A stretch of DNA of 64,000 nucleotides from positions 7,722-71,721 of the forward strand of contig NZ_BTHK01000015.1 of assembly GCF_033242365.1 (NCBI RefSeq), given 5' to 3'. A program made the translations under genes and the position numbers. Position 1 is the first letter of the stretch. Every line of letters begins with the position of its first letter. The notes beneath the pieces were generated by a model. That model searched no databases and had not been told where the DNA came from. It saw only the letters and a program-made list of their open reading frames with translations. Origin of the DNA: Lachnoanaerobaculum sanguinis (GTDB lineage: Bacteria; Bacillota; Clostridia; Lachnospirales; Lachnospiraceae). Positions 1 through 8,892 of the stretch are shown here, in pieces.

Positions 1-1459
1 CATTTGCCACTACATCCGCGACCTCTTTTATATCGCCTGTAAGCATTACAGACTTTTCAACTCCGACACTCTTTAGTGCAATCAGGCTTTCACCTGCATC
101 TTCCTTTATTCGATCATTTATTACAATCGATCCTAAGAATTTGCCTTCCTCAGCCACATAGACAACACTTCCGAATTCTTCACTTTTTTCAAAATCTATA
201 CTGTTTGAACTCATAAGCTTGTCATTACCTACAAGAACCTCTTTGCCGTCAACTTTTATACTGATACCATGTCCTGCAATCTCTTTTAAGTCACTTAATC
301 TGTCGGAAATATTTGTATTTTCTTCCGATTCTGTTTTCAGTTCTTCATATGCCTTTTTAATAGATATTGCTATAGGATGTGAAGAATACTCTTCCGCCAT
401 TGCTGCCTTACTTAACAATTCTTCTTCACTCACATTATTTGGATGTAAGCTTACCACCTCAAAAACTCCCTTTGTTAAGGTACCGGTTTTATCAAACATA
501 AAAGTCTTTACTCCGGCTAAAAGTTCAAGATAATTGCTTCCCTTTATCAGCACACCTATTTTTGATGATGCACCTATGCCGCTGAAAAAGCTTAAAGGAA
601 TCGCTATAACAAATGCACAAGGGCATGATACAACTAAGAATGTAAGTGCCCTGTAAATCCATGTGGCAAATCCTGTTCCCGGGAATATAAAAGGCGGAAT
701 CACAGCCAGTGCTATAGCCGCAAAAACAACTATAGGAGTATATATCCCCGCAAACTTCGAGATAAAGTTTTCTGTCTTTGACTTCTTTGCTGCGGCATTT
801 TCCACAAGGTCAAGAATTTTACTTGCTGTAGAATCACTGAATTCCTTCGTAACCTCAAGCTTTAAAAGACCGTCCTTATTTATACTTCCGCTATATACAT
901 TGGCGCCCTCATTTACACTTCTTGGAACCGACTCACCTGTAAGTGCCGAAGTATCAAGCATTGCCTTACCTGAAACTACAGTTCCGTCTAAAGGAATAAT
1001 CTCTCCGGCTTTTACCAGTATGATATTTCCTACTTCCACATCATAAGGATCCACAGTTTCCACACTGCCGTCTTCTTTTACAAGATTTGCATAATCAGGT
1101 CTTATATTCATCATATCCGATATGGATTTTCTGGATTTATCTACAGCCAGCGACTGTAAAAATTCACCCACCATATAAAAGAGCATAACTCCGACAGCTT
1201 CCGGATATTCACCTATTATAACTGCACCTACAGTAGCAATAGTCATAAGGAAGTTTTCATCAAATACCTTACCTCTTTTTATATTTGAGAAGGCTTTTAG
1301 TAATACATCCTTTCCCACTATTATATATGCCGCTATGAACAGTCCGAAACTGATTATATTTGACATGGAAAAGCTTATTTTTGAAACTATGACGGCAATT
1401 ATATAAAGGCTTGCCCCCATAATTATTTTTCTTAACATCTTCTTTTGCTTATTGTTCAT
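1..1459 (-). CDS. Heavy-metal P1B-type ATPase, partial (C-terminus beyond window)
   Basis: Membrane pump that uses ATP to export soft divalent metal ions (Zn/Cd/Pb class by context). Read from the minus strand, it starts at ATG 1459 (MNNKQKKML...) behind an AAGGATG ribosome site and stays open to position 1, so the last part of the ATP-binding domain and the final membrane helices are missing. Visible landmarks in order are N-terminal membrane helices, the actuator motif TGES (near 940), the metal-transport motif CPC (near 635), the phosphorylation motif DKTGT (near 490), and the HP dipeptide of the nucleotide domain. It has no N-terminal metal-binding domain; a separate HMA protein is encoded just upstream. 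It follows an ArsR/SmtB repressor in the same direction. Family assignment is secure; the exact metal is inferred from the regulator. Confidence 0.93.
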   Translation of the reverse strand, partial: MNNKQKKMLRKIIMGASLYIIAVIVSKISFSMSNIISFGLFIAAYIIVGKDVLLKAFSNIKRGKVFDENFLMTIATVGAVIIGEYPEAVGVMLFYMVGEFLQSLAVDKSRKSISDMMNIRPDYANLVKEDGSVETVDPYDVEVGNIILVKAGEIIPLDGTVVSGKAMLDTSALTGESVPRSVNEGANVYSGSINKDGLLKLEVTKEFSDSTASKILDLVENAAAKKSKTENFISKFAGIYTPIVVFAAIALAVIPPFIFPGTGFATWIYRALTFLVVSCPCAFVIAIPLSFFSGIGASSKIGVLIKGSNYLELLAGVKTFMFDKTGTLTKGVFEVVSLHPNNVSEEELLSKAAMAEEYSSHPIAISIKKAYEELKTESEENTNISDRLSDLKEIAGHGISIKVDGKEVLVGNDKLMSSNSIDFEKSEEFGSVVYVAEEGKFLGSIVINDRIKEDAGESLIALKSVGVEKSVMLTGDIKEVADVVAN

Positions 1460-1499
1460 ATCATCCTTCTATCTAATGAATACACCTGCATTAATTAAA

Positions 1500-1721
1500 T
1501 TACGCTCTCTTTACCTCTACATCAGGCTCTTCAATCTTTATTATCTCCATAGCCTTTTCAATAACATCATTTAACTTGTCAGCCTCTGCCTCCAAAGTAC
1601 ATTTTAAAGTCATAAAGTTGATATTTGCACTTGTAATACCGTCAATGGCGGCAAGCTTTTTCTCAAGCTTTGCAGCACAATCCGCACAATCCAAACCTTC
1701 TAATTTATAAACTCTCTTCAT
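1500..1721 (-). CDS. Stand-alone HMA metal-binding domain protein
   Basis: A 73-residue HMA-type metallochaperone. Residues 7-15 read LEGLDCADC, the CxxC metal-binding loop in the DCADC form typical of the N-terminal domain of CadA/ZntA pumps. The remainder fits one ferredoxin-like HMA fold, with no signal peptide or membrane segment. It lies between the repressor gene, whose stop it overlaps by 4 bases, and the P-type ATPase, 40 bases downstream. The ATPase itself lacks this domain, so the protein probably acts as the detached metal-delivery or sensing domain of the pump (inference). Start ATG 1721 is preceded by a GGAGAA ribosome site inside the end of the repressor gene. Confidence 0.88.
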   Translation of the reverse strand: MKRVYKLEGLDCADCAAKLEKKLAAIDGITSANINFMTLKCTLEAEADKLNDVIEKAMEIIKIEEPDVEVKRA

Positions 1722-2089
1722 TTCTTTTCTCCTTCTAAATCTGCTTTACATCTATGAGAGACATGTACGATACCTGTTTCAAATATCTCCTTTACATGTT
1801 CGTCATCAAGTGAATAATATACTTCCTTACCTTCTCTTCTTGCTTTAACAAGCCGGGCTTCCTTAAGTGTACCAAGCTGATGTGATACCGCCGACTTCGT
1901 CATTCCCAGCACATCACAAATATCAAGTACACATAACTCATGTACATTTAATGCCCAAAGTATCTTTATCCTTGTCGGATCTCCAAATACTTTAAAAAGC
2001 TTTGACAGTGAATCTATTGTTTCAGCTTCAAGCATATTTGTCTTTGCTCTTTCCAGTGCCTTGTCTCTGCTTAAACTCTCTACTTCAAT
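1718..2089 (-). CDS. ArsR/SmtB-family metal-sensing repressor (CadC-like)
   Basis: Winged-helix repressor that should release DNA when it binds metal. It shows the ArsR core FKVFGDPTRIKIL, then ELCVLDIC (the alpha-3 ELCxCD metal motif with its second Cys replaced by Leu), the recognition helix TKSAVSHQLGTLKEA, and near the C-terminus the complete alpha-5 zinc motif DxH-x10-HxxH. This predicts a Zn-type alpha-5 sensor rather than a thiolate alpha-3 sensor. The longest open frame starts at a TTG (2161) that is the promoter -35 box, so that start cannot be used. I place the start at ATT 2089, 3 bases after an excellent AAGGGAGGTG site; this gives 123 residues, the usual family length. The only in-frame ATG (2035) would remove the N-terminal arm. 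It heads an operon with the HMA protein and the ATPase. Confidence 0.85.
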   Translation of the reverse strand: MEVESLSRDKALERAKTNMLEAETIDSLSKLFKVFGDPTRIKILWALNVHELCVLDICDVLGMTKSAVSHQLGTLKEARLVKARREGKEVYYSLDDEHVKEIFETGIVHVSHRCKADLEGEKK

Positions 2090-2101
2090 ACACCTCCCTT
2101 G

Positions 2102-2161
2102 GTTGAATGCTTGTTCAACTGTTATGTTGCTATTATAGTTGAATGCTTGTTCAACTGTCAA
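2102..2161 (-). promoter_or_regulatory. Metal-responsive promoter with two identical operators
   Basis: On the minus strand TTGACA (2161-2156) and TATAAT (2137-2132) are separated by 18 bases. Those 18 bases (2138-2155) are the perfect palindrome GTTGAACAAGCATTCAAC. The same 18-mer recurs at 2102-2119, between the likely transcription start and the ribosome site. GAA-N6-TTC symmetry is the usual ArsR/SmtB operator form. Repressor bound to both copies would block RNA polymerase and the early transcript; autoregulation is inferred. Confidence 0.85.
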
Positions 2162-2197
2162 GTGTTGTTTTTAAATTTATATAGAAAATTTAATCAA

Positions 2198-2255
2198 AAA
2201 TCCAAGCCTTAAATTTTACAGTCTCATATAGGATCATAAAATAAAGCTCGGATTT
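2198..2255 (-). terminator. Probable terminator after trpS
   Basis: Minus-strand AAATCCGAGC pairs with GCTTGGATTT (one mismatch) across a 38-base loop and is followed by TTGATTAAATTTT. It begins 8 bases past the trpS stop. The long loop makes it a weaker candidate than the other terminators listed here. Confidence 0.5.
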
Positions 2256-2263
2256 AAAATTTA

Positions 2264-3352
2264 TTATTTATTGTGAAATCTCTCCGCCTGTGACTTTATA
2301 AGCTCGATATCATCAAAGTAATTTATTCTCATAGCGTTCTTTACTTCTGAAAGTGTATTTGCGGCTTCATTTCTTGCCACTTCACAGCTTTCCTTAAGCA
2401 TCTCATAGATGGCCGGAATATCTTTTTCAAATTCCGCTCTTCTTGCTCTAATCGGTGCCAAGGTTTCTTCCATTATGCTCGCAAGGAACTTCTTTACCTT
2501 CATATCTCCTAATCCGCCACGTGTGTAATGCTCTTTGAGCTCATCAAGTGAATTATAATCCGGAAGGTACTCTGTAAAATGTTCAGGTCTTGAGAAAGCA
2601 TCCAGATATGTAAATACCGTATTTCCTTCAAGATGTCCCGGATCACTTACCTTTATATGCAAAGGATCTGTGTACATAGTCTTTATTGCTGATGCCACCG
2701 TATCCGCGTCATCTGAAAGATAGATACAGTTGCCAAGCGACTTACTCATCTTTGCCTTACCGTCCGTGCCCGGAAGTCTCTTTGCCGCATCTTCCTGTGG
2801 TATAAGTGCCTCAGGCTCTACCAAAGTCTCACCGTATACTGAATTAAACTTTCTTACTATCTCTCTGGTCTGCTCAATCATAGGCAACTGATCCTCACCT
2901 ACAGGTACTGTAGTTGCTTTAAACGCTGTAATATCCGATGCCTGTGATATAGGATATGTGAAAAAACCTACCGGAATACTGTTTTCAAAATTTCTAAGCC
3001 CTATCTCAGCCTTTACTGTAGGGTTTCTTTGAAGTCTTGAAACAGTAACAAGATTCATATAGTAAAATGCCAGTTCTGTAAGCTCCGGTACCATTGACTG
3101 TATGAATATAGTAGACTTCTTAGGATCTATACCGCATGCCAGATAGTCAAGTACTACCTCTATAATATTCTGTCTTACCTTTTCAGGATTTTCCATATTG
3201 TCAGTGAGTGCCTGAGCATCCGCCACCATTATAAAAATCTTTTTAAATTCTCCTGAATTTTGCAATTCAACTCTTCTTTTAATAGAGCCGATATAATGTC
3301 CCACATGTAACTTTCCCGTAGGACGATCTCCTGTAAGTATTATCTTATCCAT
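2264..3352 (-). CDS. trpS: Tryptophanyl-tRNA synthetase
   Basis: Cytosolic class I aminoacyl-tRNA synthetase that charges tRNA-Trp. The 362-residue protein begins with MDKIILTGDRPTG, has the HIGH-type signature LHVGHYIG at about 16-23 and the KMSKS loop GKAKMSKSLGN near 198-208, both needed for ATP-dependent amino-acid activation. Its length is slightly above the common 330-340. The start overlaps the end of the upstream membrane-protein gene by 8 bases, so translation is probably coupled, and it is the last gene of the long pfk-dnaX operon. No T-box leader is present, which fits expression from the distant operon promoter. Confidence 0.96.
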   Translation of the reverse strand: MDKIILTGDRPTGKLHVGHYIGSIKRRVELQNSGEFKKIFIMVADAQALTDNMENPEKVRQNIIEVVLDYLACGIDPKKSTIFIQSMVPELTELAFYYMNLVTVSRLQRNPTVKAEIGLRNFENSIPVGFFTYPISQASDITAFKATTVPVGEDQLPMIEQTREIVRKFNSVYGETLVEPEALIPQEDAAKRLPGTDGKAKMSKSLGNCIYLSDDADTVASAIKTMYTDPLHIKVSDPGHLEGNTVFTYLDAFSRPEHFTEYLPDYNSLDELKEHYTRGGLGDMKVKKFLASIMEETLAPIRARRAEFEKDIPAIYEMLKESCEVARNEAANTLSEVKNAMRINYFDDIELIKSQAERFHNK

Positions 3353-4991
3353 TTATAACTTCTCCTTTGTCTCTAAGTATTGCCACCATGATACTTAGGA
3401 ATATCCATAAAAATGGTGTTACCACAGGTAAGTTCAAATTTACAACAGCCTGAGTGGCATAGCAAATTACCGCAATAGCACATGCATACAAATATGGCAG
3501 CATTGTATTGTCTCTAAGATAAAACAGTCTTGTTCTTAGCGCTTCAACACTTGGAAGTATAAGTGCCAGAATATAGGCTATTGTAGCTATAGGTCCAAGA
3601 GTAAATAAAAATTGTATATACTCATTATGTGTTGCATCAAAGAACTGACCGGTTACACTTGTCATTTCTTCGTTTCTAAGTAAGCCGATATATAAGCCGA
3701 AAGTATCCGGTCCGCTTCCAAAAATCTTGTGAAGCAACGGGAACTTCATATACTCTTCCACAGCGGCTCTCCATATATAACCTCTGAAAGTACCCCATGA
3801 ATCGTTAAATACGAAATAATCTGCAAGAGCACCGTACTTTTCTTTAGCAGCAGTTACATCCGAGTTTATCTTCATTCCCATAAATACTATTGCCGCAAAT
3901 ACTATAACAAGTATTGCAAGCCAGATATATCTTAAGCTTCTTAAAAGCGCTTCGTTGTCTCTTCTTTTTTCTTTCTTTCTGTATTCAAGTACATACATGA
4001 TAATAACTACGATTGCCAAAGCAACAATGACTAAATCCAGATATTTAAAATCACTTATAAAATCGTACAAACCTGAAATACCGAGCACTTTGCCCGCATA
4101 GCTTATATTTATCAGCTGTATTATCTTTATTCCGAGAAGATAAGTAAAAATCGTGAGTATAAATCTTCTTACACCTTCCATTGTTCTGAATGCCACAAAA
4201 GGTACAAGACCGAAGAATGCGGCAAGTGTAAGATAACCGTTATCAGAGGTACCCATTGCAAGTGCAATAAAGTTCATAAGCATTATCACATAGTAGAAAA
4301 CTATTTTTCCAATGCTCTCACCTCTTCCGTTATCACTTTTAAAAGGTGTGGTAATAAACAGAGTTCCTGCAATGGCGATATAAAACGCCAATACCGCAGT
4401 ATATGTATTTATATTACCGATTGTCGAAGTAAATATCGGCCACTGCTCAGGACTTATTTTCTCCTTAAATCCCAATATGTCCATATTGAAATAATCTGTG
4501 TATCCAAACAAACATACAGGAATACTTACTGCAAGGAAAACTGTAAAGTAGACCTTGCCGAATGAAAACATGCGACTTACTGTAAAATAAAGTATCACAT
4601 AGATAGAAATAAGTAAGAGTCCCGAATATCTTCCCTTATCTCCTGTAATGGATTCCATTATAAATCTTCCTGCAAATGCTGTAGAAAGTGCACTCATCAG
4701 CCAGAATACCATTATACATATATCCCATATGCTGAATTCTTCTTTGAACCATACAACAAACCCTTTTTTATTCAGATTATCAAAGAAATTTTTAAATCCG
4801 CCTGCAAAACCGCATATTACAATCAAAGCCAAAATCATTATTATTGAAAGAGTCAATACCGTATAATATTTTGTCTGCAAGATGTCAAAATAAAAATCAT
4901 TGTAAATCAAAGGGAAGATGGTAAACATAGCCATAACCCAAAGTCCGACTATAACATTTGATGCATTCATCAGCTTTCTTTTAGATTTCAT
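3345..4991 (-). CDS. O-antigen ligase/polymerase-like membrane protein
   Basis: Polytopic membrane protein of 548 residues with a dozen or so hydrophobic segments and one large extracellular loop. That loop (about residues 370-450) ends in a segment containing SGPDTFGLYIGL and THNEYIQFLFTLGP, the HNEYL-type signature of the Wzy_C/O-antigen ligase family. Family members ligate or polymerise undecaprenyl-linked glycans outside the membrane; in Gram-positives the substrate is usually a cell-wall or capsular polysaccharide. The gene sits 13 bases after cvpA and overlaps trpS. No glycosyltransferases are adjacent, so the glycan it handles is unknown. The family call is good and the reaction is inferred. 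Confidence 0.8.
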   Translation of the reverse strand: MKSKRKLMNASNVIVGLWVMAMFTIFPLIYNDFYFDILQTKYYTVLTLSIIMILALIVICGFAGGFKNFFDNLNKKGFVVWFKEEFSIWDICIMVFWLMSALSTAFAGRFIMESITGDKGRYSGLLLISIYVILYFTVSRMFSFGKVYFTVFLAVSIPVCLFGYTDYFNMDILGFKEKISPEQWPIFTSTIGNINTYTAVLAFYIAIAGTLFITTPFKSDNGRGESIGKIVFYYVIMLMNFIALAMGTSDNGYLTLAAFFGLVPFVAFRTMEGVRRFILTIFTYLLGIKIIQLINISYAGKVLGISGLYDFISDFKYLDLVIVALAIVVIIMYVLEYRKKEKRRDNEALLRSLRYIWLAILVIVFAAIVFMGMKINSDVTAAKEKYGALADYFVFNDSWGTFRGYIWRAAVEEYMKFPLLHKIFGSGPDTFGLYIGLLRNEEMTSVTGQFFDATHNEYIQFLFTLGPIATIAYILALILPSVEALRTRLFYLRDNTMLPYLYACAIAVICYATQAVVNLNLPVVTPFLWIFLSIMVAILRDKGEVING

Positions 4992-5004
4992 ATAACCTCC
5001 ATAT

Positions 5005-5697
5005 CTACAGTCCTAAAAATACCGCTATAGGGTTCATTCTTGATAAAAATACCAAAATCGGGCTGCATTCCAACATTTCAGAAAGATTCGCCCCCATCTT
5101 TGTTGTAGAAAGGGCGATGATAAAAATACAGCCGACCCAGAATATTATCAATGCAAAAATAAAACCTGTAAAAGCTCCAAGCAGCTGATTGACTCCGCCC
5201 AAAACCGGTATCTTGCTTAGAATCTTGTTACCTTTAAACAGTATCCCAAGCACCAGCCAAACCAGTACAAATGAACCGATGAAACTTATAGAATTGACAG
5301 TCATCTGAGTAACATAGCTTGCAATATAATCTGAAAAAGTATATACTCCGAGCTTTTCATAAAATACTCTGTCATCATTTTTCTTCAAAACATCTTTGAC
5401 CTTTGTGGGTACATTCAGTTTATCAATCGCCTCTCTTCTTCCATCGGCATTTGATGAGTCTTCATGCATCTCATTAAGTCCTATTTTTTCATAAATTGTG
5501 GTCAAAACAAGTTGGTTTAGTTTGGTGTTTTGCTGCAACTCATTTCTAAGATATGGATTCACAAAATTCAAAGCAATTACACTTGATATGAGCGCCAGCA
5601 TTGTAATTGATATTTTTAAAAGGCCCTTCATATACCCTCGCGCTATCATACCTATAAAAAACAGTAATATACAGACCTCCAGAACATTAAAACACAT
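5005..5697 (-). CDS. CvpA-family membrane protein
   Basis: A 230-residue protein with four predicted membrane segments: residues 5-45, a soluble stretch around 50-120, then about 130-155 and 170-200. The N-terminal LEVCILLFFIGMIARGYMKGL and the later FKGNKILSKIPVLGGVNQLLGAFTGFIFALI pattern match the CvpA (colicin V production) family. CvpA-like proteins contribute to envelope homeostasis but their biochemical role is not settled. The ATG overlaps the stop of the upstream TPR gene by one base (TAATG), implying translational coupling and perhaps a functional link with that protein. Confidence 0.8.
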   Translation of the reverse strand: MCFNVLEVCILLFFIGMIARGYMKGLLKISITMLALISSVIALNFVNPYLRNELQQNTKLNQLVLTTIYEKIGLNEMHEDSSNADGRREAIDKLNVPTKVKDVLKKNDDRVFYEKLGVYTFSDYIASYVTQMTVNSISFIGSFVLVWLVLGILFKGNKILSKIPVLGGVNQLLGAFTGFIFALIIFWVGCIFIIALSTTKMGANLSEMLECSPILVFLSRMNPIAVFLGL

Positions 5698-8600
5698 TAT
5701 ATCCTAAAATGCTCCTCTCTTAGAATCAATCTGCCTTCTTTATCATACTTAGGATTCATAAATCCGAATATAGCCTTCACAACCCCCGGCCTTTCAGCAA
5801 GGTCTGCTGCGTGATCTATAAGATTTCTGGCATTCTTTCTGGTCAATGGAGTTTTATCCTCCTTCATATAATCCGCTCTTTCTTCAACAGCATACTTTGC
5901 CTTGTTGTAAAGCACGCATTCTATTTCCTTTGCATAACTGAGTGCATAGTTAATAAAATCGTCCACATCCATAGGAGCGTTATCCTCACCGTCTTCTTCC
6001 TCATCCGCTATATCGGCTTCTTCCTTCTCTTCAATCTGAACAGGCTCTTCATCCGGTATCTCATCTTTTTCCACTTCTTTATCTTCTTCCTTTACAGGCT
6101 GTGATATAACAGGCTCAATCTTAATGGCCTCTTTTTCTTCCTCTTTCACATCAGACTTTAGATTGTTGTTTGCATGTAAGGTAATGCTGTCCGAGCTTCC
6201 TATTTCCTGCATTTCAAACTGAAAATCCTCGCCATATTCCTTCTTTAAAATATTCGCTATGATTTCAAGGTCCGATAATTCTTCAGTACTCTGTGGCTCT
6301 TTTTCCGTATCGTCTTCCTCAACAGCTTTCTCCTGTGCCTCCTTGCTTTCTTCCTTCTCAGGCTCCTTTGCTTTATCCTTCAGCTCAATATTTGCCACAA
6401 TATTCTTTCTCTTTACAGGAACCTCTTCCTCTCTCATAACAAGACTCATTCCATGCAAAAGATCGTTTGCTTCTATAAGGTTTGCAATGCCTTCTATAGT
6501 ATCCGCAAATACTACAGTCTCCTTACCGTCTCTGATAAACTCTATGAGTTCCGCAATAGTATTATCATCAAGGTATCCCGCATCAACTATAATAAGATCT
6601 TTACCTTTAATCTTATCAATAGAGTTCATCACTCCTTTTGCATTAAGGCTCTTTGCCTTGATTTTTAATACTGTATGCTTTATCTTCGTAAGTTCATTTA
6701 CATCTCTCAACACCTCTATAGCATTTTCAAGAGCCTTTTGTCCTGTTATACCCTCTACCATTATGGAGCCCGGTCTTCTCATCAAATATTCCTTCGGATC
6801 TCTTGATTTTGGCGCTTTTGCTTTCATTACCTTTCCGTGCACAGGTAAATCAACCTCCCTACTTTCATCATTTGCAGCCTCTTCCACACTCTCTTCAATA
6901 ACAACGGTATCGCCCTCTTCTTCATCTTCAGGTGAATCGGATTTTGCAATCTCTTCAGTTCCCTTTTTTTCTTCCCCTTGGATATCTGTTTCTTTTGTTG
7001 TATCCTCTTGAATATCGGTTTCTTCTATCATAACGGTACCTTCATCCTCGGCTTCCACTTCTTTATACTCAGGCTCTATAAAGATTTCCTCAGGTTCTTC
7101 ACCCTTCTTTACCTTTGTTACAAAAGTTCTCTCTTCCTTTGTGTAATAGATTTCTTCATCATCTACCACTTCCATTGTTGTTTCACTTTTTATACTGCTT
7201 TGGACTACATCCTTTTGTTCTTTTCTTTTGGCCATAACAGATGAAACTGTAGGTACACCCATGTCTATTTCATCGTCAAAATAGCTGTTTATTAAATCAT
7301 CCTTATCAAATATAGGATTCTTCTTTTCCGGGACATAGTTTTCCAATACCTTTGTTGAAGCCGTTTCTGTAACCGTGATATTCTCTACAGGCGGTTCATC
7401 AGGTATCTCCTCTATGAAATCATCATCCTCATCACTTTGATCCGTATTACTTTGAAGTACATCACTCTTATTTGTATTGATATTTATCAAATCAATCTTA
7501 TCATTTTTTTCTTCTTCGATATCCGACTCATCCGCAACATCAGCCTCGTCTACATCAGCTTTGACTACTTCATCAGCCTGCTCTTTTATATTTTCACTGT
7601 CTTTGGCCTGTTCGGCTTTAGTAACCGTATCTTCTAAAACAGGCTCCGCAAGGTGTGAATCTTCAGATGTATCGTCATTGTCTGAAGACTTTCTTTCCTC
7701 TTCATCTCTTATCCATGTATTTTGTACTTTATCCATTCCCTCACGTTCATCTCTGCTTCCGTGAGTTTTTGGAAGTCCCATACTGTCAAAATGATTACTG
7801 ATTCTGCTTTTTCTTCTTTCACCCACGACCGGTGGAGCATTAAATCTTCCCTGTTTGATTCTCTCCACTCTTTCCATATGTGCTCTGACTTCTTCATCTA
7901 TCTCTCTCATAGATGCATGATCGCCTTCAGTCTTCATCTTATTCAAATTTTCATTTGTGATTGCTATGGCCCTCTTGAGTTCTATTTCAAATTCCGGGTT
8001 CACGTTTTCCCCCTTAAATGTTGTTTCTGATATCCTTATTTCGTTTACACCGACAGTCTTTGGAAAAAGCTCAGTATTTATGGAAGCATCCTCATTTGGA
8101 CTTTCTTCCTCATCAATCAAACTTATAGTAGTTCTTTTTTCCTCTCTGGGTTTATATGCACTCATATCATCCAGATTAAGATTCGGATAATTCTCACTTT
8201 CATACTGTTTTGCAAGCGCATTTAATCTGTCCTCATAGAACTCCTTGTTATCAACCTGCTCCTGCTGCTTTGAGCTCAAAGGACAGCCTGTTGACTCCTT
8301 CAAAGCCGCGGCCTTTTCCACGTACTCACCGACTCCGAATAAAAGCATTATTTCATCACATGTCTTTATACAGTCATCTATTCTTCCTGCTTGAGCATAA
8401 AGCTGTGCAAGTTCATATTTCCACTGCTCATCCATCTTCTCGATATCACTGTACTTCTCAAGAATTCTTATCTTCTTATGTATGTCTTCACCCTTTGCCA
8501 CAGCAATATGATATTCCATAAGATATTTTCTGCTGTCTTGAGGTGATATCTCGATATATTCTCTGTAGTAAGCTTCAGCCTCCGCTATATCTCCCTCTTT

Positions 8601-8855
8601 TATCGCAAGCATGGTAAGCCTGTACAAAGCTCTTTTGCCGACCGGTGCTCTGTCATAGGCCAAAAGCAATACTTCTCTGGCTTCCTTATACTCATCGTTT
8701 TTTTCATAGACTTCTGAAACGGTTGTCAATAAGCCTGCATTATGAACTCTACTCCAGTCGATTGTATCGGTGATTCTCATAGCAGCCTTGTAGTCACCGC
8801 TTTTCACCAATTTATTCAGTTGTTCAACCTTTAAATTAAATTCATATTTATCCAT
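5697..8855 (-). CDS. Giant acidic TPR protein with degenerate P-loop-like domain
   Basis: No close named family recognised. I start it at ATG 8855 (MDKYEFNLKVEQ..., 1052 aa) rather than the TTG 18 bases upstream, because GGTG lies just ahead of the ATG. Residues about 10-190 form tetratricopeptide-like helical pairs. Residues about 230-680 are a very acidic, low-complexity linker (many E/D/K, SDEDDD-like runs). A folded block around 690-800 contains MVEGITGQKALENAIEVL and KGKDLIIVDAGYLDD, which read like a decayed Walker A (no GKT) and a Walker B. A second acidic stretch leads to a C-terminal helical domain. There is no signal peptide. It lies between recR and cvpA and is coupled to cvpA by a TAATG overlap. 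A scaffolding role is possible but unproven. Confidence 0.75.
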   Translation of the reverse strand: MDKYEFNLKVEQLNKLVKSGDYKAAMRITDTIDWSRVHNAGLLTTVSEVYEKNDEYKEAREVLLLAYDRAPVGKRALYRLTMLAIKEGDIAEAEAYYREYIEISPQDSRKYLMEYHIAVAKGEDIHKKIRILEKYSDIEKMDEQWKYELAQLYAQAGRIDDCIKTCDEIMLLFGVGEYVEKAAALKESTGCPLSSKQQEQVDNKEFYEDRLNALAKQYESENYPNLNLDDMSAYKPREEKRTTISLIDEEESPNEDASINTELFPKTVGVNEIRISETTFKGENVNPEFEIELKRAIAITNENLNKMKTEGDHASMREIDEEVRAHMERVERIKQGRFNAPPVVGERRKSRISNHFDSMGLPKTHGSRDEREGMDKVQNTWIRDEEERKSSDNDDTSEDSHLAEPVLEDTVTKAEQAKDSENIKEQADEVVKADVDEADVADESDIEEEKNDKIDLININTNKSDVLQSNTDQSDEDDDFIEEIPDEPPVENITVTETASTKVLENYVPEKKNPIFDKDDLINSYFDDEIDMGVPTVSSVMAKRKEQKDVVQSSIKSETTMEVVDDEEIYYTKEERTFVTKVKKGEEPEEIFIEPEYKEVEAEDEGTVMIEETDIQEDTTKETDIQGEEKKGTEEIAKSDSPEDEEEGDTVVIEESVEEAANDESREVDLPVHGKVMKAKAPKSRDPKEYLMRRPGSIMVEGITGQKALENAIEVLRDVNELTKIKHTVLKIKAKSLNAKGVMNSIDKIKGKDLIIVDAGYLDDNTIAELIEFIRDGKETVVFADTIEGIANLIEANDLLHGMSLVMREEEVPVKRKNIVANIELKDKAKEPEKEESKEAQEKAVEEDDTEKEPQSTEELSDLEIIANILKKEYGEDFQFEMQEIGSSDSITLHANNNLKSDVKEEEKEAIKIEPVISQPVKEEDKEVEKDEIPDEEPVQIEEKEEADIADEEEDGEDNAPMDVDDFINYALSYAKEIECVLYNKAKYAVEERADYMKEDKTPLTRKNARNLIDHAADLAERPGVVKAIFGFMNPKYDKEGRLILREEHFRI

Positions 8856-8892
8856 ACTTGCACCAAACCTCAAGATTTTTTACTTTTGCACC

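Noticed and set aside
2090..2161. Longer start for the metal repressor at TTG 2161
   Set aside because: The TTG is the -35 hexamer and the next codons are the two operators; the transcript cannot include it.
6259..7011. 250-residue Ser-rich frame on the plus strand
   Set aside because: Antisense shadow of the acidic Glu/Asp-coding linker of the TPR protein; no ribosome site and biased composition.
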